A stretch of 51,091 bases of DNA from Pseudomonadota bacterium (lineage in GTDB: Bacteria; Myxococcota_A; UBA796; CAJQPC01): the NCBI GenBank assembly GCA_024228935.1, contig JAAESX010000248.1, forward strand, positions 1-51,091, read 5' to 3'. The notes under the pieces are model-generated. The model was given only the letters and a program-made list of their open reading frames with translations. It ran no database searches and was not told where the DNA came from. Shown in pieces: positions 41,994 to 51,091 of this stretch. How positions within the stretch are numbered: the first letter of the stretch is position 1; each line of letters opens with the position of its first letter. A program made the position numbers and the translations under genes.

Positions 41994-42868
41994 GTCCTCT
42001 CCATCCAGCACCACGTGGTGCACGTGCGGAAGAGTACCTCTGGCCGGAGGCGGAGGAGGACCTCCCATGTCGTGCGGCGTTCGTGCCGGCGCCGTCGGAG
42101 CATCTCCAGATCGAGTCGACGCAGCACAGCGTGGATGGGCGGGACGCTGGGCAGGCCGATCGCGCCGTTCGCCGACCACCCCTCGGCGGTCGGCGTCACG
42201 CGAGCCAGCACCGCCTCGATGGGGCCGTCCAGCGGCACGATGTCGCCCTGGACCGGGCCGTCGGGGATCCAGTGGTCGATCACGGGCAGCAGGGGCTTCC
42301 AGTCGGTCGTCCAGAGCATCGGCGGCGCCTTGTGCACGGCTTGGACGGCACGACGGATCGGGATGGGCGCTTTGGGGGACGAGTTGTAGAAGCGCAGCGC
42401 AGGCGAGCCCTCCATCTCGAGCAGTGGGATCCAGGCCAGGTGGACGCCCGCGGCGCGGACCAGGGCCCGATCGGGCAGCTCGTCCGCCCAGGGCCCCAGG
42501 AACCGGTCCTGGGCCATCATCCCGCCGTCGGGCACGTACTCCTCGACGATGTCAGTGATGCGGTCGTCCGGGATCGGGAACGGCGCCAGCTTCGGGGGCC
42601 GCCGGTCATGGGTGCGGGGACCGACCAGGTGCAGCCGGTCGCTCAGCGAGGCGAGCTCCTCGTCGTCAAACTCCCGGTCGCCGCGCAGCACATCGAAGTA
42701 CGCGTCGAGCCAGGCCGCGTCGAGTCGGTCGTGGGTCTCCCGGTCGAGGCGGCCGCCGATGAGCAGGTGGTTGTCGTGGTCGCCCTGGTCGGGGAGCCAC
42801 TCGTCGCCGGCCCACGGGTCGGCGGCCTCGTGCACGAGCGGCCAGCCGTGGGGAGGGTTCGGGATCAC
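41990..42868 (-). CDS. unknown 292-residue protein
   Basis: A soluble protein from GTG 42868, whose start overlaps the WYL regulator stop (GTGA) and whose stop overlaps the lipoprotein start (ATGA). No domain is recognised. Conserved-looking blocks include IPNPPHGWPLVHEAADPWAG, HDNHLLIGGRLD, a central LGPWADELPDRALVRAAG, and a final basic segment (RRRRHERRTTW). The abundance of His, Asp and Trp is compatible with an enzyme, but none is proposed. Confidence 0.7.
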   Translation of the reverse strand: MIPNPPHGWPLVHEAADPWAGDEWLPDQGDHDNHLLIGGRLDRETHDRLDAAWLDAYFDVLRGDREFDDEELASLSDRLHLVGPRTHDRRPPKLAPFPIPDDRITDIVEEYVPDGGMMAQDRFLGPWADELPDRALVRAAGVHLAWIPLLEMEGSPALRFYNSSPKAPIPIRRAVQAVHKAPPMLWTTDWKPLLPVIDHWIPDGPVQGDIVPLDGPIEAVLARVTPTAEGWSANGAIGLPSVPPIHAVLRRLDLEMLRRRRHERRTTWEVLLRLRPEVLFRTCTTWCWMERT

Positions 42869-43833
42869 GTGTACCGCTCGAGCGCCTGCTTGTGCGCGTC
42901 TCGGACGCGACGGGCCAGGGACGCAGGCTCCTCGACCTGGACGTCGCCGCCGAAGCCCAGAAGCCAGCTGACCAGCTCGTGGGTCAGCCCGACCTCGAAG
43001 CGGACCCGGACCCGGCCGTCGGGCAGCTCCTCGATCACCTGGCTCGGATGCCAGTGTCGCTCGCGCACGTAGTGGGCGACGGTCGAGTCGAAGCACGCGG
43101 AGACCGACTGGGGCTCGCCTTTCAGGATGCCGAACGCGCCCCGCAGCTGATCCTCGGGTCGGTAGGCCGCCGGGGGACGGAACTTCTCCATGCGCAGGCG
43201 GGAGAAGCGCGAGAAGCGCTCCACGGCGAACGACTTCACCTGCCCGTCGTGACGATCGCGGGCGAACAGGTACAGGCCCTGCCGGTAGGTCGCGAGGGTC
43301 AGCGGCTCGAGGAAGTAGTCCTTCGATGCGCCTGTGGGCTTCGTGTACGAGGCCCGCGACGGGTTGTCGTAGAGGAGCGCCGTGATGATCTCGTCCACGA
43401 GATCGCCCATCTCCGTGTAGTCCTTGGCGTGCTCGGGCACGGCCATGAACTTCCGGTCGAGGTCCTGGGCGAGCTCAGCGTGCGCTCGGGGGATCGCCGG
43501 CTCGAGCCGCTCGATCGCGTCGTCGAGGTCCTGGGCGAACCCCGTGCCGTCCAGGAACGTGAAGAGCTTGCGCCCGAAGTGCAGCGAGAGGACCTCGGGC
43601 AGGGTGAGCTGGACGCCGCTCCGGCGGTACTCGGCGTCGAGGGCGATCGTGCGGTCCTCGCCGGCACCGTCGTCGTTGATGGGGAGGTTCATCTCCTTGA
43701 GATCAGAGAGGTATCGACGAAGCGTTCGGGCATCGACGTCGAACCGATCCATCAGCTCCCAGGCGCGCACACCGCCCCGTCGCGTCATCAGTTCGACCAT
43801 TCGGACCAGCTTCTGGGCCTTGTTCAAGTTCAT
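42865..43833 (-). CDS. WYL-domain transcriptional regulator
   Basis: A 322-residue regulator. The N-terminal winged HTH (KAQKLVRMVELMTRRGGVRAWELMDRFDVDARTLRRYLSDL, about 5-45, partly quoted) is followed by a WYL domain (EPLTLATYRQGLYLFARDR and FAVERFSRFS) and a C-terminal extension (WCX-like). WYL domains sense nucleotide or nucleic-acid ligands, and WYL regulators often control phage-defence and DNA-repair loci. The ATG at 43833 is preceded by a region with the CTGAAC palindrome at 43908-43944. It is the first gene of a five-gene overlapping operon. Confidence 0.93.
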   Translation of the reverse strand: MNLNKAQKLVRMVELMTRRGGVRAWELMDRFDVDARTLRRYLSDLKEMNLPINDDGAGEDRTIALDAEYRRSGVQLTLPEVLSLHFGRKLFTFLDGTGFAQDLDDAIERLEPAIPRAHAELAQDLDRKFMAVPEHAKDYTEMGDLVDEIITALLYDNPSRASYTKPTGASKDYFLEPLTLATYRQGLYLFARDRHDGQVKSFAVERFSRFSRLRMEKFRPPAAYRPEDQLRGAFGILKGEPQSVSACFDSTVAHYVRERHWHPSQVIEELPDGRVRVRFEVGLTHELVSWLLGFGGDVQVEEPASLARRVRDAHKQALERYT

Positions 43834-43907
43834 GGGTTCTCTGCTACCCCGGACAGTTTCTGGTCGATGGTGGTGGCACCTTATCGATGCACCCGGTTGC
43901 TGGACAT

Positions 43908-43944
43908 CTGAACGGACGTACAGTATAGCTGAACAAGCGTTCAG
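43908..43944 (-). promoter_or_regulatory. candidate operator/promoter of the WYL operon
   Basis: The palindrome CTGAAC-AAGC-GTTCAG (43929-43944) is accompanied by another CTGAAC at 43908-43913, exactly 21 bp (two helical turns) away. On the minus strand, TATACT (43922-43927, a good -10) sits between the two copies with no proper -35. The layout suggests control by a dimeric regulator, perhaps the WYL protein itself. Confidence 0.5.
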
Positions 43945-43986
43945 GCCAGCTTCTCGCCGGTCATCGAAAACAGGAGGCACGCCGAC

Positions 43987-44190
43987 ATGCTCGACACGCT
44001 CACCATGGACCTGCTCTTCACCATCGCCGCCAGCTTCTCCCTCGTGGCCATGTGGGTCGCCAGCGCGGCCATCCTACCCTGGACCGAGGCCGAGCTCGAC
44101 GAGGTCGACGCCGATGCGAACCGGCTGATCGAGGGCCTGCGCCCTGTCGTCAGCGCACGTCCTCGACTCGCGGGAACACAACGCCGCTGA
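43987..44190 (+). CDS. small membrane protein
   Basis: A 67-residue protein with one hydrophobic helix (LLFTIAASFSLVAMWVASAAIL) and a charged C-terminus. A strong AGGAGG precedes the ATG. It is divergent from the WYL operon and overlaps the convergent lipoprotein gene by 41 bp. Function unknown. Confidence 0.6.
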   Translation: MLDTLTMDLLFTIAASFSLVAMWVASAAILPWTEAELDEVDADANRLIEGLRPVVSARPRLAGTQRR

Positions 44191-44518
44191 CGGTCCCGGC
44201 CGAGAACGTGGCGTCGATGCGGACCGTGGTCTGCTCGTCCGCCAGCGTGACCAGCGAGATGCGAGAGGTCGCGAGCTCGCCATCGAACAGGAGAGTCAGG
44301 TCGTTGCCGGTCTGACCGCCGTAGGAGGTGTCCTCCAGCGGCCGCGGGAGCCACGCCTCGAGCCGGTCGTCGACCAGCAGCAGGGCATCGTCCTCGTACA
44401 GGCTGAGCGTCGCCTCGCACCCTGGCGTCCAGCCCGGGATCGTCGTCTCGACGCCGCAGGTGTCCACCGGCTCGGACGCCGTGCACGCAAGCGCCAGCAG
44501 AAGCGTTCCCCAGGGCAT
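44150..44518 (-). CDS. small lipoprotein
   Basis: A 122-residue predicted lipoprotein (MPWGTLLLALAC, Cys12) with a beta-rich domain and Cys pairs (DTCGVE, PGCEAT). No family is recognised. The ATG at 44518 is close to the inverted repeat at 44522-44537, and the gene is divergent from leuS. The 3' end overlaps the small membrane-protein gene by 41 bp. Confidence 0.65.
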   Translation of the reverse strand: MPWGTLLLALACTASEPVDTCGVETTIPGWTPGCEATLSLYEDDALLLVDDRLEAWLPRPLEDTSYGGQTGNDLTLLFDGELATSRISLVTLADEQTTVRIDATFSAGTVSGVVFPRVEDVR

Positions 44519-44521
44519 GGG

Positions 44522-44537
44522 ACGTGGTTATCCACGT
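44522..44537. promoter_or_regulatory. inverted repeat between the lipoprotein gene and leuS
   Basis: A perfect 6-bp inverted repeat ACGTGG-TTAT-CCACGT lies in the 44-bp gap between the divergent starts. It could be an operator or part of the leuS leader. No T-box is visible. Confidence 0.35.
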
Positions 44538-44562
44538 GCGCCGAAACGTGTGAGGAGACGCC

Positions 44563-47094
<2,532 letters not shown>

Positions 47095-47108
47095 TCGCGT
47101 CAGGATGC

Positions 47109-47126
47109 CGGTCGGGAAACCGACCG
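47109..47126 (+). terminator. hairpin after leuS
   Basis: The stem CGGTCGG-GAAA-CCGACCG (7 bp, GNRA tetraloop) followed by AATTTCC lies 14 nt beyond the leuS stop. It is a weak intrinsic terminator. Confidence 0.5.
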
Positions 47127-47169
47127 AATTTCCTGTGGTTCGGTCGCACTCGTAGATATACTCCGGACC

Positions 47170-50142
47170 ATGTCTCTTGACGTGTCCAGTGCTGCGCCGA
47201 CGATGGACCCGGCGGTCGACCCCTTCCACCCGCTCATCCGTCTGGTCGATCGCTATCGACGCGACGTGCATGCGCTCGCGGCCGGGGCCTCCGAGGACGC
47301 CATCCGCGCGGCCGAGCGCCACCTCGGGCACCGACTGCCGTTGTCCCTGGCCGGGTTCCTGCGTCGCTGGAACGGCGGCTCGCTGTTTCGGGGCGCCCTG
47401 AAGCTCCGCGCCTCGAGCGAGCTCGCCCCGCCGGACGAGCTGTCGCCCGGACTGGTCGCGTTCGCCGATCTGCCCGGCCGGCGGCAGTGGGCGTACGCGC
47501 CCGACGGCAACGGCACCTTTGTCTTCGGCGAGGTCATCGACGGCGCCCTCGTTCCCCTGCACGACCGGTTCGACCGGTGGCTGAAGGGCACGCTGCGTCT
47601 CCTGGACGAGGACGTGCCGCTCGGCGAGCAGGAGCTCTCCATCCGCCGGGAGTGTGATCCCGACGGCGGAAACCTGCTGCTGGCGCTCGGCGAGCGCGCC
47701 CTCATCAGCGGCGATCCCGAGCGTGCAATGGCGCTGTTCAGCAAGGCCACCGCCGGGGACCCGAGCCTGATCCGAGCCTGGCAGCGCCTGGGCGAGATGC
47801 AGCTCGCCGACGGGGAGCGAGGGCAGGCCCGCTTCTCCCTGTTGAAGGCCCTGCGCAGCTCGCGCATGCCGCGTCCGTTCCCGGGCTCGCCCGTCATCGA
47901 CGTCGACGCGCTGGCCACCCTGGAGTCCTTGTTCGAGCCCGGCGACCCCGCCTGGCGGCGCGAGCTCGAGACCTTCCTCGGCGAGCGGGTCGGAGACGTG
48001 CGCGCGGACAAGGGCCTGGAGCTCTTCGAGGCGGCGGCTCTCTCGCTGGCTCGCGACGCCATCGCCCGCGGTGCCCGCCGAGACGCGCGGGATGTCCTCG
48101 TCCAGGCGCTCGAGCGGGCCAAGGCCTTCGCCCACCGCGCGCTGCTCGCGGACGTGCTGCTGATCCTGACCCGGGTCGAGCGCGATCTGGGACAGCACGA
48201 CCAGGCCGAGCGTCGCCTGCGTCCACTCCTGCGGGAGCCCGAGGGCGAGCTGCGCAGTCGCGCCTGCCTCGAGCTCGCTGCGATCCTCGTGGCCCGCCAG
48301 GAGCCCTGGGCCGAAGACGTCCTGCGGGAAGCCCGCCGTGGTCTCACCCGCCTGGGTGACCGGGCGCGCTGCCACCTGATGCACGGCGAGCGCCACGTGC
48401 TGCACCAGCGGCTCGACGAGGCCGATGCGGCGTTCCGCGCGGCGGATGGTCTGGCCGTCCAGTGTGGGGACGCCGCGCTGCAAGGGGCCGTCTGCGTCGG
48501 CCTGGGTGACGTCGCCCGTCTGCGAGGTGACCTCGATGCGGCCGCGGTCGCGTACCGAGCCACGCACGCTCGCGCCGAGGAGGCCCACGACCTGGAGCTG
48601 ACCTTCCGCGCCGTCCTTCGTCAGGGAGACCTCGAGCGCGCCGCCGGACGCCCGGTCGAGGCGGGCCAGGCCTACGCCGAGGCGATCGAGGGCTACCGAA
48701 GCCTGGACCTGCCCATCCGCGAGGGCTGGGCCTGGCTGCGGATGGCTCGCGTCACCGACGGCAAGAACCGCAAGGAGGCCCTGCACCGGGCTCGCGAGAT
48801 CTTCCTCGACGCCAACATCCAGCTCGTCGCGGGGATCGGTGCGTGTGACGCGCTGGTCGGGGACCCGGGCCACTCGCTGGACTGGCACCTGTCGTGTGCC
48901 GCCGTGCATGCCCGGGAGCGCCATGAAGCCCAGCGCGCTCGCCCGCCGCTGACCCGCGCGGACGCCGACCGGCCGGAGCGTCGACTCGGCGCCCACCGCA
49001 TCGCCATCTCGGCTGCGGGGCTGGACGTCGTCGAGGCGCTGGAGAAGGCGCTGACCCGCGCTGCTCGTGAGCTGGGTGCCGCCAGCAGCCGCGCGACCGA
49101 TCCGAACGTCGCCGCGTACGTCGCTGCCGTCGACCTGCTCGCCTACCACCGCTCGTACGAGGCGGCGCAGGTGCTGCTCCGCCAGCTCCTCGAGGTTCGC
49201 CTGCCCGAGCTCCCCGAGCGTGCCCTCCGCGGTGCGCTCGCTCGCTCGCCGAACGCCGTGCTCGTCGACGGGCTGCTCGAGGTGCTCGAGGGGACCGCAC
49301 AGCCCCGCGGCATCGCAGCCGCGGCCGAGATCCTGGGCTGGCGTCGCGAGACCGAGGCCGTCGGAGCCCTGCGCTCGCTGGTCCGTGGAACGTCGAGCTC
49401 GATGGTGCGTCGCGCGGCGGTCATCGCCCTCGGACGCATCGGCGACCCGTCCGCCACGGAAGACCTGCTCGACATCCTCGAGCGGCCCGACCTGGCCGAG
49501 GACGTCGCCATCGCACTCCTGATGCTGGGTGACCGGCGCGGCGTCGACTTCCACGGACAGGCGCTCAGCTCGGGCACCGAGCTCGCGAACCCGCCCGGCG
49601 AGATCGTCGGGCGCTACGGCGGACCCAGCTACCTGCTGCTCCTGATGGGCAGCGCGGCCGGGGAGGGGGCGCGCGCTCGCGCAGCGCTCCAGGGCCTCGG
49701 CTACCTGGGCGACGTCCGGGCCATCCCGCGTCTGCTCGCCAGCCTGTCCCATCGCGATCGAAGCGTCGTCGCCGTCGCGTGCGGTGCGCTCGCTCTCCTG
49801 ACGGGTCACCGCGAAGACGCGGACGAGCCGGGCGTGCACGCGCGCTGGGAGCGCTGGTGGGAACAGAACGCCTCCAGCTTCACCGAGGGCGTCCGTACTC
49901 GCTACGGCGAGCCGATGAGTCCGACCGTCCTGGCGCGGAAGCTGGGCGACGACGATCCGCTGGTGCGTCGGGGTGCCTACGACGAGCTCGTCATCACGAC
50001 CGGCTGTCACCTGCCGTTCGACGCCGACGGCCCCTGGCGGATTCAGCAGATGCATCGCCGAGCATGGCTGATGTGGGCTCAGGAGAACGAGGAGCGGTTC
50101 CACCCCGGTCGGTGGTGGTTCAGCGGGGACTCCATCGGGTAG
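47170..50142 (+). CDS. SUKH (SMI1/KNR4)-like domain fused to TPR and HEAT repeats
   Basis: A 990-residue soluble protein. Residues about 40-145 match the SUKH/SMI1-KNR4 pattern (AIRAAERHLGHRLPLSLAGFLRRWNGG and FVFGEVIDGALVPL). SUKH domains are typical immunity proteins of polymorphic toxin systems but also occur in housekeeping scaffolds. Residues about 170-540 form TPR-type helical repeats (RAWQRLGEMQLADGER and LELAAILVARQEPW). A HEAT-like region lies about 600-900 (SSMVRRAAVIALGRIGDPSATEDLLDIL and VRAIPRLLASLSHRDRS). The C-terminus is Trp/Glu-rich (RAWLMWAQENEERFHPGRWW). No toxin lies nearby. Confidence 0.75.
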   Translation: MSLDVSSAAPTMDPAVDPFHPLIRLVDRYRRDVHALAAGASEDAIRAAERHLGHRLPLSLAGFLRRWNGGSLFRGALKLRASSELAPPDELSPGLVAFADLPGRRQWAYAPDGNGTFVFGEVIDGALVPLHDRFDRWLKGTLRLLDEDVPLGEQELSIRRECDPDGGNLLLALGERALISGDPERAMALFSKATAGDPSLIRAWQRLGEMQLADGERGQARFSLLKALRSSRMPRPFPGSPVIDVDALATLESLFEPGDPAWRRELETFLGERVGDVRADKGLELFEAAALSLARDAIARGARRDARDVLVQALERAKAFAHRALLADVLLILTRVERDLGQHDQAERRLRPLLREPEGELRSRACLELAAILVARQEPWAEDVLREARRGLTRLGDRARCHLMHGERHVLHQRLDEADAAFRAADGLAVQCGDAALQGAVCVGLGDVARLRGDLDAAAVAYRATHARAEEAHDLELTFRAVLRQGDLERAAGRPVEAGQAYAEAIEGYRSLDLPIREGWAWLRMARVTDGKNRKEALHRAREIFLDANIQLVAGIGACDALVGDPGHSLDWHLSCAAVHARERHEAQRARPPLTRADADRPERRLGAHRIAISAAGLDVVEALEKALTRAARELGAASSRATDPNVAAYVAAVDLLAYHRSYEAAQVLLRQLLEVRLPELPERALRGALARSPNAVLVDGLLEVLEGTAQPRGIAAAAEILGWRRETEAVGALRSLVRGTSSSMVRRAAVIALGRIGDPSATEDLLDILERPDLAEDVAIALLMLGDRRGVDFHGQALSSGTELANPPGEIVGRYGGPSYLLLLMGSAAGEGARARAALQGLGYLGDVRAIPRLLASLSHRDRSVVAVACGALALLTGHREDADEPGVHARWERWWEQNASSFTEGVRTRYGEPMSPTVLARKLGDDDPLVRRGAYDELVITTGCHLPFDADGPWRIQQMHRRAWLMWAQENEERFHPGRWWFSGDSIG

Positions 50143-50282
50143 CCGTAAAGAATTTGGAGAATGGCACCAAAAGATGTTGTGTTTTTCAGACGCCTGCTGC
50201 GAACATGTTCATGGCAGCGTTCCCCGCGTGTCCCCGAAGCTCCCGAGGATGGGAGCCCACTCCGTGTAAACGAGGAGGTCTC

Positions 50283-50945
50283 ATGGCTCCTTGGATGGTC
50301 GTTGTGTGCACCGCACTCGCCGTCTCAATCCCTCTCATCGTCGGCTGGTGGCACAGCGAAGTTCGACGAAGGAGGGAGCTCGGTGACTGGGCGGTCCGAG
50401 TCGAGCGTCTGGTGGCGCAGGTCCGGGTCCTCAACGATGACTTGGCGTCGGCGTCCAGACGGGCGAACGCGCTGCTCGCGGCGTACTCGGTAGAGCGCGA
50501 GGACACCTCCCTCGCAGACTCCCTGACCTCGCTCCACAACACGCTTCAGGGCCGAACGCTCGAGCTCTCGGCGCTGCGTCGGAAGCATGCCTCCATCGTC
50601 AGCGAGCTGGTCGAGCTGCGGCGCGACTCAAAGCACCTGAAGGGGCTCTCTCGGCAGACCCTGGCCGACAACCAGGAGTTCCAGCTCCACCTGTCCCAGG
50701 TGACCGACGAGCGCGACCGACTCAAGGCCGCGGTGGACGAGAAGGCACCCCGTCACTACCGCCTCCAGCTGAAGGCCCTGCGCGACGAGGTCGAGGAGAT
50801 GCGCTTCAAGCTGAAGATCGCGAACCGGGCCATCGTCGAGCTCGAGGGCACGCTGAACGTCCTGCGGGCCGGCGAGCGTGCCGCGAGCGAGATCACCGCT
50901 CCGATGCTTCGGCCGGTGTCGGGAAATGCATACACCGCGAACTGA
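50283..50945 (+). CDS. single-span membrane protein with long coiled coil
   Basis: A 220-residue protein. The ATG at 50283 is preceded by a strong GAGGAGG. An N-terminal transmembrane helix (MVVVCTALAVSIPLIVGWW) is followed by about 160 residues of heptad-patterned Leu/Val/Arg/Glu (VERLVAQVRVLNDDL and HYRLQLKALRDEVEEMRF). The short C-terminus is unstructured. It is likely a membrane-tethered coiled-coil scaffold. The 140-bp gap before it is unusually AT-rich for this window and holds no gene that I can support. Confidence 0.75.
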   Translation: MAPWMVVVCTALAVSIPLIVGWWHSEVRRRRELGDWAVRVERLVAQVRVLNDDLASASRRANALLAAYSVEREDTSLADSLTSLHNTLQGRTLELSALRRKHASIVSELVELRRDSKHLKGLSRQTLADNQEFQLHLSQVTDERDRLKAAVDEKAPRHYRLQLKALRDEVEEMRFKLKIANRAIVELEGTLNVLRAGERAASEITAPMLRPVSGNAYTAN

Positions 50946-50971
50946 GGAGCCCTAGAGCGGCAATCACATAG

Positions 50972-51091
50972 TCACGCCGCTCGCTCGAACCGGTCGGCTG
51001 CGAAGCAGTTTTCAATGAAGGCGTAGCGGCAGAGATCGAAGACGTTGTGCTCGATGCCGACGTACCGAGCGCGTCGTCCCTGCCGGTTGCA
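50972..51091 (-). pseudogene. 3' end of a transposase gene (cut by the window edge)
   Basis: Thirty-nine sense codons run leftward from the right edge to a TGA at 50972. The protein ends RRARYVGIEHNVFDLCRYAFIEN..., the typical C-terminal end of IS1182/DDE-type transposases (RARYxGxxKnxfd...N). The gene continues outside the window, so intactness cannot be judged. No terminal inverted repeat could be recognised in the 26 bp between it and the coiled-coil gene. Confidence 0.7.

Noticed and set aside
50155..50190. Possible sigma-54 promoter (TGGCAC...TTGT)
   Set aside because: The -12 GC is missing at the required spacing.

Overview
The window is strongly GC-rich coding DNA, with G or C in most third codon positions, and is packed with genes. 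It looks like a chromosomal segment of a Myxococcota-type (former Deltaproteobacteria) organism. The support is a DUF2330 protein ending in a MYXO-CTERM-like tail, many short-signal lipoproteins with Asp/Ser/Thr-rich linkers, a FHA-independent NtrC-like regulator, a membrane-anchored kinase-like protein with a Pro-Glu stalk, and lamin-tail/CotH surface proteins. GTG and TTG starts are common. Taxonomy is inferred from these traits only.

Left part (1-10.5 kb), mostly minus strand: tRNA-Trp, uppP, two monohaem cytochromes c, tRNA-Asp, tRNA-Val, two tandem HU genes, then the classical protein quality-control block tig - clpP - clpX - lon, tRNA-Leu, and an acyltransferase carrying a zinc ribbon. 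The trigger factor has an unusual Lys/Ala-rich tail ending in a small Rho-N/HeH-like domain.

Middle (10.6-28 kb): two divergent lamin-tail lipoprotein genes (one CotH-like) whose starts are 22 bp apart. Two plus-strand genes follow (an Asp-rich lipoprotein and a carotenoid oxygenase), both broken by clustered frameshifts. A minus-strand operon then holds MBOAT acyltransferase, DUF2330/MYXO-CTERM protein and SGNH-like protein, next to tRNA-Lys and tRNA-His. After these comes a three-gene minus-strand unit of pseudokinase, TPR-CHAT lipoprotein (catalytic residues missing) and secreted YD-repeat protein.

Right-middle (28-38 kb): an inositol-monophosphatase-family gene, rpoH and a heparinase-like gene form a tight plus-strand unit. 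Facing them is a minus-strand overlapping operon. It encodes an NtrC-type regulator with a receiver that lacks the phospho-acceptor Asp, a 140-residue unknown protein, and two paralogous small genes each split by an in-frame TAG at the equivalent place. This is the most unusual structure in the window. Beyond it lie a GT-C-like membrane protein, small membrane and TPR proteins, a low-molecular-weight tyrosine phosphatase and a secreted unknown.

Right part (38-51 kb): a five-gene overlapping operon (WYL regulator, unknown, lipoprotein, single-domain receiver, pentapeptide-repeat protein with a channel-like C-terminus), then leuS, a SUKH-TPR-HEAT-repeat fusion, a coiled-coil membrane protein, and the 3' end of a transposase gene cut by the window edge. 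No stretch over 300 bp lacks a gene. No CRISPR array, rRNA or obvious prophage is visible.
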